Of a DNA stretch of 64,000 nucleotides, positions 36,501 to 44,373 are shown one piece after another. The translations under genes were made by a program, and so were the position numbers. Source of the stretch: Chlorobiota bacterium (GTDB taxonomy: Bacteria > Bacteroidota > Ignavibacteria > OLB7). Position 1 is the stretch's first letter. Each line of letters begins with the position of its first letter. Where the stretch lies: positions 62,001 to 126,000 of the forward strand of contig JAQBOZ010000030.1 of NCBI GenBank assembly GCA_028287785.1, in the 5' to 3' direction. Below the pieces are notes generated by a model that ran no database searches, was not told where the DNA came from, and saw only the letters and a program-made list of their open reading frames with translations.

Positions 36501-38563
36501 TTCGAGTTGGCGATGGCGCAGCGCGGCAGCGATGTCTGGATAAGCCAGTCCTTCCAGGAGACCACGTTGGTCAGGACGCTTGCCTTGACGCGGTCGGTCC
36601 CGTTGTCCGGAATCGGCACCAGCCACTGGCGCGGAAACGCCACCTGCATATCCACATTCAGCTCGCGGAACCCCTTGCAGCCCCATGAGACGAAGGTGCC
36701 GGGGGCCGGCAGATGCTCCGCCTTGAATGTTATTTCGTAGGTCAGGTTGTTGATGATGTTGCCGGAAAATATCTCATCCGCCAGCAGCCCCAGCTTCCCC
36801 GCGCCGACCTGCGGCGCGGTCGGGCTGAAGGGGAAGTTGGCCCCCTTGAAGCCAAGCGTGTCGTTGTGATCGAACACAATGGGAAACGCCGCCACGCAGT
36901 TCAGATGGGCGCCGGTCGGCTCGAACTTCATCTCCGAGATCGCTATCGTCACCCCCTCCAGGTTGTTGAACCCGAGCGGCACGTTCACCGGCGGCGCCGT
37001 CTGCTCGGCGAGCATCTGGTTCAGGTCCAGGCTGTCGGTCAGCTTCTTCAGCTTTGCCGGTCCCTGCTGGTGAAGCCATGCGTTCAGATCCTTCACCTGC
37101 TTTTTGGTCCAGTTGAAGGAGCCGACCATGTTGATGGCCCATTGCTGCGGATAGGCCGCTGGCGTGGAATCGACCGCCGCCATCACGACGCCGGAGCAGA
37201 CCTGGCCGGTGGAGTTGATCTTGATATTGCTGAACGTGACCGCCACGTTGGTCCGCATCCACGGAACCCAGATTTTCCCCGTGCCGGTGAGCGATGAGCT
37301 GGTCCCGGTCGGCGCGCCGGTGAACTTCATCGTGAAGTTGCAGATGGTCACCGAGTCGCCGTCGGCAAAGGTGCCGGGGGCGTAGGTGACGCAGGCCGGC
37401 GCGGGGCATGTCGCCGCCGGGTTGCCGCAGGTGTTGGCCGGGGCCTGCGGGTTTGCCTGCGCTATCAGGTTGGCCGCCACGTTGGCGTCGTTTCCGTTGT
37501 TGGCCGCCCGCTGCTGAACGCCTGCTCCTCCCATGTCGACCAGCGTATCCACGGCATTGCCATTTCCTCTAGCCATCCGCGCGCCGCCGTTGCCGCCATC
37601 GACCAGTGTGTCCACGGCGCCGCCGTTGTTTCTTACTCTGCCGGCGCCGCCGTTGCCGCCGTCGACCAGCGTATCGATCACGCCGCCCCCTGGGTTCCTT
37701 CCTATCCCCACCCCTCCATCGATGTTGCGACGTTCGCCCAGCGGCGCGTTCACCGTGAAGACGAAGGGGGAGGCGAACCCGTCGGGATCACCAATCGGAT
37801 TGCCGTCGGGATCGAGCGCCTGAACCGTCCAGATATAGGTCATCCCCGGCTCCGGGCTCGGGAACTCCGGCAGCCATAGAAGCTGCGCCAGGGCAGGCAC
37901 CATCCGCTCCACGATCGGCTGATTTCCACGGAATGCCGCCATCGGCGCCTGTCCCGCCATCACCTCGAACAGAAGAAATCGATAGGTGATCTGCGTGGGA
38001 GGATTCGGCGTGACCGGCGTCCAGCGGAACGTGGGGCGATCCTCCGCGCGTATCGCGCTCCTGTCCGCCGGAAGCAGCAGCGAGGGCGACTGATAGCTGG
38101 CGATGGTGAACGGGCGGCAGACCTCGGGGCTCAGCGGCGCGGCGGAGACGGGATCGAGAAGGCGAAGGCAGAATGTGTAACTCCCGGCCGGAAGCTGGCC
38201 GGTGCGGAGGGTCTTCGTCTCCGCGCCTCCGTAGAATTTCATCGCGTTGAAGGGGACCAGATCCTCGCCGTAGAATGTCTGCGTGGAATGGGCGGGGATG
38301 GTGAAGACCGGAAGCTCGTTGAACTTCGACTCCGCCTGAAGCGTGGTCCCGATCAGGATCTTCACGGAGATCTTGGCGTCCACGGGGCGGGCGCCGGGAT
38401 TGGTGACGGTGAGGATTGCGGTCTCGCGCCGGGAGGCCCACTCGGAGATATAGGGGTTCGGTCGCGCCGTCAGGTTCAGCGTCACTGTCAGTAGCTGACC
38501 CCAGGCGGCGGTGGCGGCTGTCGCCATCATCAGAATCGCAAGGAGTATCGGCTTCGGTTTCAT
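33515..38563 (-). CDS. Module B: giant secreted protein (1682 residues)
   Basis: A signal peptide (MKPKPILLAILMMATAATAAWG) is followed by an Ig-like N-terminal domain with ARPNPYISEWASR, a GQLPAGSYTFCLRLLD segment and PSLLLPAD, then a Gly/Asn-rich repeat region (about 300-390), repeats of DTLVDGGNGG type, and a very long beta-rich middle. The C-terminal third contains DPTYGDGFQGALKAVF, NSYRYWGVEAKAIL, GMNGWYAQGGIAGWF and FPRPSWLTGQASGSFSFLGG, which match the paralog at 46586. A unique cluster of eight cysteines in 22 residues lies at nt 34319-34384. The tail is Pro/Gly-rich (PPPGGGGQ). ATG 38563 follows GAGGGA. No characterised family is recognised with certainty; the N-terminal domain may be of the TANFOR-like type of Bacteroidota. 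Confidence 0.75.
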   Translation of the reverse strand: MKPKPILLAILMMATAATAAWGQLLTVTLNLTARPNPYISEWASRRETAILTVTNPGARPVDAKISVKILIGTTLQAESKFNELPVFTIPAHSTQTFYGEDLVPFNAMKFYGGAETKTLRTGQLPAGSYTFCLRLLDPVSAAPLSPEVCRPFTIASYQSPSLLLPADRSAIRAEDRPTFRWTPVTPNPPTQITYRFLLFEVMAGQAPMAAFRGNQPIVERMVPALAQLLWLPEFPSPEPGMTYIWTVQALDPDGNPIGDPDGFASPFVFTVNAPLGERRNIDGGVGIGRNPGGGVIDTLVDGGNGGAGRVRNNGGAVDTLVDGGNGGARMARGNGNAVDTLVDMGGAGVQQRAANNGNDANVAANLIAQANPQAPANTCGNPAATCPAPACVTYAPGTFADGDSVTICNFTMKFTGAPTGTSSSLTGTGKIWVPWMRTNVAVTFSNIKINSTGQVCSGVVMAAVDSTPAAYPQQWAINMVGSFNWTKKQVKDLNAWLHQQGPAKLKKLTDSLDLNQMLAEQTAPPVNVPLGFNNLEGVTIAISEMKFEPTGAHLNCVAAFPIVFDHNDTLGFKGANFPFSPTAPQVGAGKLGLLADEIFSGNIINNLTYEITFKAEHLPAPGTFVSWGCKGFRELNVDMQVAFPRQWLVPIPDNGTDRVKASVLTNVVSWKDWLIQTSLPRCAIANSNGLEMEVQAMVYDHSDTRNLPGMTFPTIYTGDSTEAFHGFYLKSASVDLPDKLRTFNDPAQRVKIIIPDLIIDKLGVTGDLLAQNVVNFPNGNISGLGASIDTIRISVRNSSLLSAYMRGRIVLPVSDITAPNAITYKALFNTNNGFLLTMKPDHAIDAKLFAGAKLTLAETSTMSMTISGGQTAFDLTLNGKFDWSDVKIGNKVKVTMKDLEFQNMKMAYTENSGMTFQQGTWGFASPPKWLAHFPITIEKIRFDMKTKSPGEVLRGALSFDVVLNLSENAVSGRSTMEVTGAIDKPAGGNFAPRLVGVSVKEIDIHANTAAVKMDGKINFYNDDPTYGDGFQGALKAVFNSVQMQIDASARFGTTEYQSPGNSYRYWGVEAKAILPKPGIVFLPGVAFYGFGAGAWKRMNVTGMTKPDVNAVAGATTTSTQTSSGAVFTPNPNNGFGFKVTTVLGTVPDPKTFNADATLLGEFSVNGGLTKIEFALDAWGGAKLLERNTAPIYGNATISYVPPTKVFDLNALVNLKYPADGSVVKTTAGGISLKLNINGSTGLWYFKLGEPANPNTVLVFNTYNVQQYLMFGNNIQPQTGFLPSTIQGLSQAGVSVGFQNQGISSQASLGQGFAAGFTIFGGTGNQSVDLMYRTQLRFAANGGFEINMSMLRYPPTTLCDGTPLGMNGWYAQGGIAGWFNGYAGIHIDHSPKPDCDCCPKVWKDCCNPFKCCAIYCGEHYYNVLDIKIGARLNGGFPRPSWLTGQASGSFSFLGGTIAGNFTANLAIGKQCSIGQPEQNAAFTAEDAVATIDQQGTLLLSVNPENGGTGHPPDNAIGVVCGFKPDDAFEVLERQADGTVRKRTFQARYSAQLDSLGPVVNAPVPVLMVPNVARRSAPPPVPPVLRRSAAANPLGEYEYRVDRGIIGRLGVWVKNLDDNIRYRFTVTGELWEKQGNNWARATRRNGQQISETMTSAFSTGVSPRIAPGAPTPGIPLPPPGGGGQ

Positions 38564-38672
38564 TGATCCCTCGCAGTTGAAAGAGCGCGATGAGCTGGAA
38601 TCTGCTGTCGTCATGCCCGGAAGGGCGTTGATCGATGGGGTGAAGTCCCCATGTCGTCGGGATGCCGGCCGG

Positions 38673-40493
38673 TCAGAACTGCCAGCCGAGCGCGGTTCGG
38701 AGAAGGTTCTCCCGGAAGGAGCCCCCCGAATGTGATGAGCCGTATGTATAATCGTTGGTCGATGCCGCCACGGTCAGCCGAAGTCTGGATGTGATCCGCC
38801 ATATCGCCGAGAGCCGGATGCCGAGTTCGGAATCGGCGGTGGCATCGGCCGGCCGGCTCCGCGTATGGGTTATCGTCAGCCCCGGCGCCACCTTCCCGTT
38901 GAAGAGCCGGTAGCCGAGCCCGAACGAAACGCTCTGCACGGTAAGCGCGCCGATCGGCAGATCGTTCGTCAGATAGGTGCCGGTGGCGCTCGCGGTCAAC
39001 GGGATCGTCAGGAACGCGGCGGCATAGGAGCCGAGAATTGTGCGCGTCCGGTTGCTGCTCTGCGCGCCGGTGATCGGGTTGAGATCGTTGTAATCATCCA
39101 GCGCGAAGCTGGCTGTGATGGTGTGAACGATCACGTCGGTGGGGAGGGCCCAGGTGGGGGTAAGGCTGAACGATTGCGCGATCGATCGTATCCGGAACGT
39201 ATCGTTCGAGACATCGGTTGTCAGCCCGAAGTTGGAGTATGCCGTCGCCAGTGTCAGCCCGTCGGCGATCAGCGCGTCGATGTTCGCCGAGATCAGTATC
39301 TGTCGCGTGGTGGCGCCGCTGCTCTGCGCCAGGTTGCTGGTCCTGTGGCCGAACGTGCCGGCCACCGTCAGGACGCTGTCGAACAGCCGCGCGGTGGGGG
39401 CCACGGTGAACTCCAGGCGATCCGACTGCATGTAGGGATAGCCGAGCGTGACATATCCGGGGCCGATATAGAGCGCGGTGACATCGACTCCCCACGTCTC
39501 TTTCTTCAGGGCCACGGAGACCTTGCCCGCGCCATCGGCGCGCGAGGATATGCGCTGGCGCATCAGCGTGTTCAACGTCGCCGCGCGTTCGCCGATATCG
39601 GCCGAATTCATATCGCGCGTGAAGAGCCCGGCCCCCGCTTCAGCCGCCACGTTCAACCCCTCGACGATCGGAATGCGCGCGGAAAGGGTAGCCACAAACC
39701 CCTCCTGCGGGGTGGGCATCAGCGGGTTGCGGGTGTAGGTGGTATCACGGTACGAGGGGTCTGCGGAGTCGGGGGCGACGATCAACTGCGAGCGGAGTTC
39801 CCGGATGGAGGCGGGGTCATCTCTGGCCCGCACAACGTTCAGCGCCACCTCCGACTCTTCCGTTCCATAGCCGACGGTGGCCGCATAGATATGCCGCGCA
39901 TAGGCGCCGCGCGTAAAGGCCACGGTATCGGTCTGCACCGCCCGTTGCGCCACGCCCGCCGAAACCGCCACATGAAATTTTCCCGGCCGCAGATCGGCGC
40001 CGATGCCGAAGAGCTGCGCGTCGCCGATCGACAGCTCGGAGAATTTCGGTGTGTGCGATCCAAGGTTGAACTGCGCCCATCCGAACTTCGGGGAGATGCC
40101 GAAGCTGTTGGCCTGGTTCAGAAGAAACTGCGTGAGCGATGCATCGTGCACCGGTGGGGTGATCGTGCTGGTTTCGCGGGATGAAAGGACGATGTTGAAC
40201 GGAAGGTCCACCCGGCCGCCGAGCGTGACGGTGGGAGTAATGATCAACCTGATAAGCGATGGAGGTCGGCGCGCCGCCACGGGGATCGATCCGTCCGTGG
40301 TAAAGTCGTAGAAATCGCCGGTGATCGTCGCGGAGCCGGCCGCCTTTATCAGCGCGGGGTCCTCCAGTGGCGGGGCCTCCTGCGCTCCGCACCGTACTTG
40401 AATAAACAGCACGGCCAGGGCGGCGAAGAGGAATCTCCACAGCGCGTGACGGGAGGTGCAATGAGTGAGGGGAGGGACAGGGAGAGGTCCCAT
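38673..40493 (-). CDS. Module B: outer-membrane beta-barrel-like protein
   Basis: The protein has 606 residues. It begins with a signal-like segment (about residues 18-37, ALWRFLFAALAVLFIQV) and then alternating hydrophobic/polar strands ending in F (ALGWQF), as in outer-membrane barrels. Short matches to the module A barrel include ISPKFGWAQFNLG, SELSIGDAQLFGIGADL and LFNGKVAPGLTI-type strands near the end. ATG 40493 follows GGAGG at 5-nt spacing. It is the first gene of the module. It may be the outer-membrane anchor or channel for the giant protein. Confidence 0.78.
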   Translation of the reverse strand: MGPLPVPPLTHCTSRHALWRFLFAALAVLFIQVRCGAQEAPPLEDPALIKAAGSATITGDFYDFTTDGSIPVAARRPPSLIRLIITPTVTLGGRVDLPFNIVLSSRETSTITPPVHDASLTQFLLNQANSFGISPKFGWAQFNLGSHTPKFSELSIGDAQLFGIGADLRPGKFHVAVSAGVAQRAVQTDTVAFTRGAYARHIYAATVGYGTEESEVALNVVRARDDPASIRELRSQLIVAPDSADPSYRDTTYTRNPLMPTPQEGFVATLSARIPIVEGLNVAAEAGAGLFTRDMNSADIGERAATLNTLMRQRISSRADGAGKVSVALKKETWGVDVTALYIGPGYVTLGYPYMQSDRLEFTVAPTARLFDSVLTVAGTFGHRTSNLAQSSGATTRQILISANIDALIADGLTLATAYSNFGLTTDVSNDTFRIRSIAQSFSLTPTWALPTDVIVHTITASFALDDYNDLNPITGAQSSNRTRTILGSYAAAFLTIPLTASATGTYLTNDLPIGALTVQSVSFGLGYRLFNGKVAPGLTITHTRSRPADATADSELGIRLSAIWRITSRLRLTVAASTNDYTYGSSHSGGSFRENLLRTALGWQF

Positions 40494-40813
40494 GAGATCC
40501 TCCAGCGGACGGTGACTTCTACGGTAATGCCCCGCATCACGGTTCCCTCATCACGGGCGTTGCGCCAGGAATCTCCGCAGGAATCTCCGCGTGGGGTCGG
40601 GTCCGACGGAATGGCAGGTGGCTGGGTTGCCTGTTCACAGAAGATAGAGCAATGAGGGGCGATCTGAAAAGAAAAAATCAGGGCCGATGAGGAAGGAGCC
40701 TGATAAGATTGGATCGGACCCGATGTTTCCATAGATTCTTTTCCCCCCACGACCCCTCATCGGTTGACAGCGGACAACAACAGGCAATTCCCACGAACAA
40801 CGACAGGGTCGTA
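40494..40813. other. Divergent region between module B and the DUF4157 gene
   Basis: These 320 bp separate the module B barrel (minus) from the DUF4157 gene (plus). No gene is seen. The DUF4157 frame is open upstream to a TTG at 40709, which I reject as start. A TTGACA box at 40763-40768 could be part of a promoter for the plus strand, but no clear -10 box follows. Confidence 0.45.
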
Positions 40814-42460
40814 ATGCCAATGGGTGATCAACAACGAATCGCGGCCGGAAGGCCCGCCACGCGAAACTTCGTCCCAGTGCGCGGCGGGGTTCTTCAGCGC
40901 AAATGCGCGTGCGGCAATCATACGATGGCCGGCGGGGAATGCGATGCCTGCGCGAGCGGGAAATTCCAGCGGAAACCACTCAGTGTAAACCAGCCGGGCG
41001 ACCGCCATGAACAGGAGGCCGATCGCGTGGCGGACCGGGTTGCGAGCGGCGGAATCGCATCGTCAATCCCGGGGGTGGGAGCCGGGGAGCTATCGCGGAA
41101 GGAGACCGCTGGAGGAGAGGCGTCGATGGCGCCGCCGATCGTGAACGATGTGCTGGGCTCGGCCGGATCGCCGCTGGACACGGATACCCGGCGGTACATG
41201 GAGCCGAGGTTTGCCCACGACTTCTCCGGCGTCCGGGTGCATACCGATACGCGCGCGGCGGAGAGCGCGAATGCCGTCAATGCGCTTGCCTATACCGTTG
41301 GCGACAGCATGGTGTTCGGCGCAAATCGCTACAGGCCGGGGACGATGGAGGGGAAGCGGCTGCTGGCTCACGAGCTGGCGCACGTCGTCCAGCAGCGGGG
41401 GGCGCCGCCGGAGACGGTCCAGCGCGCGCCGCGCAACGATGATCCCATCCACGCTCCCCTGCTCGATACCTACAGCCAGGAAACCGGGATGCCCCGCGAC
41501 ACGGCGAACCAGCACACCGAGAACTACGAGGGCTGGCTGGAGACGAAGCCGCTGGCCGACGAGCTTCAGAAACTGATCGACGGCGCGGTCTGGAAGGAAA
41601 TCAGGAAGCGCGTCTATCCGAAGGAATCGGCGCCGGGCATCCAGCGCGCCAAGGATCGCCATGCGGGAAAGCTCCCGGACCTGACGGGCCTGGGCCGGCT
41701 GACGACGCTCGACCGTTTCGCGACGGCGGTGCGCGGCATTCAGAGCAGGTGGGCAACGCTGGGGACGCCGGACAACCGGGTGAAGGAGCTTGGCAGGGCC
41801 GCCAATACCGAGCTGGCCGCCGCGGATGTTCCCGCATACCTCGCGGTGGACAAGAAACTGATGGAGATAAAGGCGTTCTTCCAGCCATCCACATGGATGT
41901 TCGTGATAAGCCAGGATCTGGTTTCCGCCAGCACGCTGAATGACAGGGATGCCGCGGAGGTGGCGAACACCACGCTGCACGAGGGACGCCATGCGGAGCA
42001 GAATTTCCTGGCCGCGCGTTTCTCGGCGGGGGGCAACGGCAAGGATGCCGCGGCGAAGGATGCCGCGGCGATCGTCCTGGAGCAGGGAATACCCCTCGTG
42101 ATAGCCGGCAAGGCGGTGGCAAAGAAGTTCGACGCCAGCACCGACAAGGGGACGAAGGATCTCGGCAGGCGGATGTTCCAGGCAACGGTCACCGACGGAG
42201 TCGCAAACCAGGCGATCAGCGACGATGACGGATGGGCGCTGATGGCGACCATGCGGAGCGACGCGATAAGCGCATTGATGAAGCTCAGAATCAAACCGGG
42301 AGCGGCAACCATAGCCGACGCCGAGGCGAAACGGGACGCGCTGAAGGCGCAGATCAAGGTGGTGGAGGATAAGTACACGCTCTATCGCCGGATACCCTAC
42401 GAGGCCGACGCGCACGAGGTGGGGGATGCCGCGGAGCAGGCGTTTCTGGGGTGGAAATGA
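40814..42460 (+). CDS. DUF4157 domain protein with C-terminal HExxH metallopeptidase-like domain (eCIS-associated type)
   Basis: The protein is 548 residues from ATG 40814; a second ATG at 40820 is possible. It starts with a Cys motif (CACGNH and CDAC, C31, C33, C43, C46) and NQPGDRHEQEADRVADRVA, and carries the DUF4157 core with FSGVRVHTDTRAAESANAVN and HELAHVVQQRG (residues 186-190 HELAH). DUF4157 is known to be enriched among cargo of extracellular contractile injection systems. After residue 260 follows a separate domain with TTLHEGRHAEQ (second HExxH, about 389-393) and, near the end, EADAHEVGDAAEQ, a plausible third zinc ligand. No sheath, tube or baseplate genes are in the window. The gene overlaps the next one by ATGA. 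Confidence 0.88.
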   Translation: MPMGDQQRIAAGRPATRNFVPVRGGVLQRKCACGNHTMAGGECDACASGKFQRKPLSVNQPGDRHEQEADRVADRVASGGIASSIPGVGAGELSRKETAGGEASMAPPIVNDVLGSAGSPLDTDTRRYMEPRFAHDFSGVRVHTDTRAAESANAVNALAYTVGDSMVFGANRYRPGTMEGKRLLAHELAHVVQQRGAPPETVQRAPRNDDPIHAPLLDTYSQETGMPRDTANQHTENYEGWLETKPLADELQKLIDGAVWKEIRKRVYPKESAPGIQRAKDRHAGKLPDLTGLGRLTTLDRFATAVRGIQSRWATLGTPDNRVKELGRAANTELAAADVPAYLAVDKKLMEIKAFFQPSTWMFVISQDLVSASTLNDRDAAEVANTTLHEGRHAEQNFLAARFSAGGNGKDAAAKDAAAIVLEQGIPLVIAGKAVAKKFDASTDKGTKDLGRRMFQATVTDGVANQAISDDDGWALMATMRSDAISALMKLRIKPGAATIADAEAKRDALKAQIKVVEDKYTLYRRIPYEADAHEVGDAAEQAFLGWK

Positions 42461-42933
42461 ACAGCGCCAACAACAACGCCGTCCCCGCCGATGACGAAGG
42501 GCCGGCCGATATGATTCTGGATATCGCCGGGTTTCTCTCTCGCGATCCGTTGAGCCTCGATGATGTCATCGAGCGGGTGGGAGAGGCGGTCGCCGATCCC
42601 GGAATTCCGATGCCGATCGCGTTGCGCCCCACGCTGCCGGGAGTCCGCTCTGCCAGCCTGACGCGGTATCCCGATACCGGACTTCCCTATCTCCTCACCC
42701 TTGTTCCCTCCCCGGATCTCCACCTGACGCCGCGCGCGCTCGCCGCCGTGCTGGGGGAGTACCGTCGTCTTGCGGGGGATCGTGGCCGGAATCCCGGGCT
42801 GATATTCTATCCCGGCATCGGGGGCGCGCGATGGAGCGTTGCGGTGATTGTGGAGGTGGAGCGGATGGGTGATGAGATTGATATCGCTCCCGTTACCAGC
42901 ATTGCGTTTCGTCGCGATCCGGTCGGCGGTTGA
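42457..42933 (+). CDS. Protein of unknown function coupled to the DUF4157 gene
   Basis: The 158-residue protein begins at ATG 42457 within the DUF4157 stop codon (ATGA); a GTG at 42451 is an alternative. It is predicted to be cytoplasmic, of mixed alpha/beta composition, with no cysteines, no signal peptide and no family I can name. The segment FLSRDPLSLDDVIERVGEAV and the block RYPDTGLPYLLTLVPSP are its main features. By its overlap with a toxin-like gene it could be an immunity protein or chaperone. This is inference from context only. Confidence 0.6.
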   Translation: MNSANNNAVPADDEGPADMILDIAGFLSRDPLSLDDVIERVGEAVADPGIPMPIALRPTLPGVRSASLTRYPDTGLPYLLTLVPSPDLHLTPRALAAVLGEYRRLAGDRGRNPGLIFYPGIGGARWSVAVIVEVERMGDEIDIAPVTSIAFRRDPVGG

Positions 42934-42972
42934 TGCGGGCGATGGAAAAGCCGGGATGCGTCCGCCGTCGCA

Positions 42973-43962
42973 TCATCCCTCCCTCGTCAACTCCAGAAAT
43001 GCGATGTTTCCGTGAGGATCGCGATAGGTCTCGCATGCCGCGACGCGCTCCCCCGGAAGGCCCGCCGCCAGCTTCGCCAGCCCCGTTTCATCGCGGTAGA
43101 TCAGATTCCACTCCATGAACGCCTCCATATAGCCGGCATCGACAAGCTCCGGGGCGAAGTTCGAAATAATCAGCCGTCCTCCCGGCGCAACCGCGTCGAA
43201 GAGCGTGCTGATAAATCGCGATGCCGTTGTGTCGGTGAGGTTGTCGCAGAGGGGGGAGTAGAGAAGGTCGAAGTTCCGGAAGACGGATCTGCCGCGGAAG
43301 AGGGAGCGGAGATTTCCCTGATAGGTGGTGATGCCGGGGAGATGTTCCAGCGTGTCGATTGCCGCGAGCGTCCGCGCGTCCTGATCGAACGCGAGATATT
43401 TCTCCACGCCGCCGGAGCGCGTCGCCTTGGAGAGGCGCGCCTCCCAGAGATGCCCCGACATCACGGCGAGGACGCGCAGCGGCCGCTCCGCCGCCATCCG
43501 GTCGATTGTCCGCGCCATCATCGCCGCGCGGGCGCGAACGCTCCTGGGAGCCGGGCCATCGGTGGTGTAGCTGAAGATCGAGGCCCCGAGCGGAGTTGTC
43601 AGCGCCGGGATCGTCTCCGGTGAGAAGATGAAATCGAGCATCTCCGCGTCCCCCGCGTAACCACGCGGCTTCCAGGCGGACCGGTGCGTGAACGGGTCCT
43701 GCCGGAGCATCTCCGCGATGGGATGCGCCCGGCATCGATCGCTGATAAACCGTCGCCACTGATCCATGTTCTCATCGCGCAGCCGCCGCAGTCCCATCAC
43801 GATCTCATCCATGCCGAGCGTCACCATCCCCTCGCGAAATCTCCCAAGCGCGGAATCGAGCAGCTCGACGCCGCGATCCACATATGCCGATCGCTCATCA
43901 TCGGCGGAGCGATCGGCCCGGCCCGGCTCCTCCACGTTCGGGTATCTCTGGGGGGATATCAT
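42973..43962 (-). CDS. SAM-dependent methyltransferase-like protein, PhcB/EF 3-hydroxypalmitate methyl ester type
   Basis: The 329-residue protein carries the motif KPRGYAGDAEMLDFIF (about residues 98-113), which marks the family related to PhcB, involved in making a 3-hydroxy fatty acid methyl ester signal. The SAM-binding region is seen as LRVLAVMSGHLWEARL and YLAFDQDARTLAAIDT, where the first Gly-rich loop is less canonical than usual. FDLLYSPLCDNLTD and GRLIISNFAPE follow. ATG 43962 is preceded by GAGG, which lies in the first unit of the tandem repeat array (43973-43976) at 10-nt spacing. It converges with the 42457 gene. Confidence 0.8.
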   Translation of the reverse strand: MISPQRYPNVEEPGRADRSADDERSAYVDRGVELLDSALGRFREGMVTLGMDEIVMGLRRLRDENMDQWRRFISDRCRAHPIAEMLRQDPFTHRSAWKPRGYAGDAEMLDFIFSPETIPALTTPLGASIFSYTTDGPAPRSVRARAAMMARTIDRMAAERPLRVLAVMSGHLWEARLSKATRSGGVEKYLAFDQDARTLAAIDTLEHLPGITTYQGNLRSLFRGRSVFRNFDLLYSPLCDNLTDTTASRFISTLFDAVAPGGRLIISNFAPELVDAGYMEAFMEWNLIYRDETGLAKLAAGLPGERVAACETYRDPHGNIAFLELTREG

Positions 43963-43972
43963 CGATGCTGTT

Positions 43973-44350
43973 CCTCGAATATTATGGGCCGCCGGCCCGC
44001 GAGCCGATGCCCTGACGGGCTTTCTATTATCCTCGAATATTATGGGCCGTTGGCCCGCAAGTCGATGCCCTGACGGGTTTTCTTTTATCCTGAAATATTA
44101 TGGGCCGTTGGCCCGTAAGTCGATGCCCTGACGGGTTTTCTTTTATCCTGAAATATTATGGGCCGCTGGCCCGCAAGTCGATGCCCTGGCGGGCTTTCTT
44201 TCATCCTCGAATATGATGGGCCGCTGGCCCGCAAGTCGATGCCCTGCCAGGCTTTCTTTCATCCTCGAATATTATGGGCCGCTGGCCCGTAAGCCGATGC
44301 CCTGACGGGCTTTCTTTATCCTCGAATATGATGGGCCGTTGGCCTGCAAG
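43973..44350. repeat. 58-bp tandem repeat array, six full units and a partial seventh
   Basis: Units start at 43973, 44031, 44089, 44147, 44205, 44263 and 44320 (the last about 31 bp); the sixth is 57 bp long. Each starts CCTCGAATATTATGGGCC or a close variant. Each contains a hairpin of the GGGCCGCTGGCCC type and a second one of the GCCCTGACGGGC type followed by a T-rich end. Sequence changes tend to preserve pairing (for example GCCGGC versus GTTGGC in the first loop). The array fills the gap between the methyltransferase start (43962) and the module A fibronectin-like gene end (44374). There are no spacers, so it is not a CRISPR. Confidence 0.93.
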
Positions 44351-44373
44351 CGTTATGCATCATGGATGCGCGG

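Noticed and set aside
33227-36688. A plus-strand open frame of more than 1100 codons antisense to the module B giant gene
   Set aside because: It is rich in Arg, Val and His with no domain or signal, and lies opposite a clear coding frame; long antisense frames are common at this GC content.
40709-40813. DUF4157 start at TTG 40709
   Set aside because: The extra 35 residues do not resemble the DUF4157 N-terminus, and ATG 40814 directly precedes it.
43973-44350. CRISPR array
   Set aside because: The units are directly adjacent without variable spacers and no cas gene is present.
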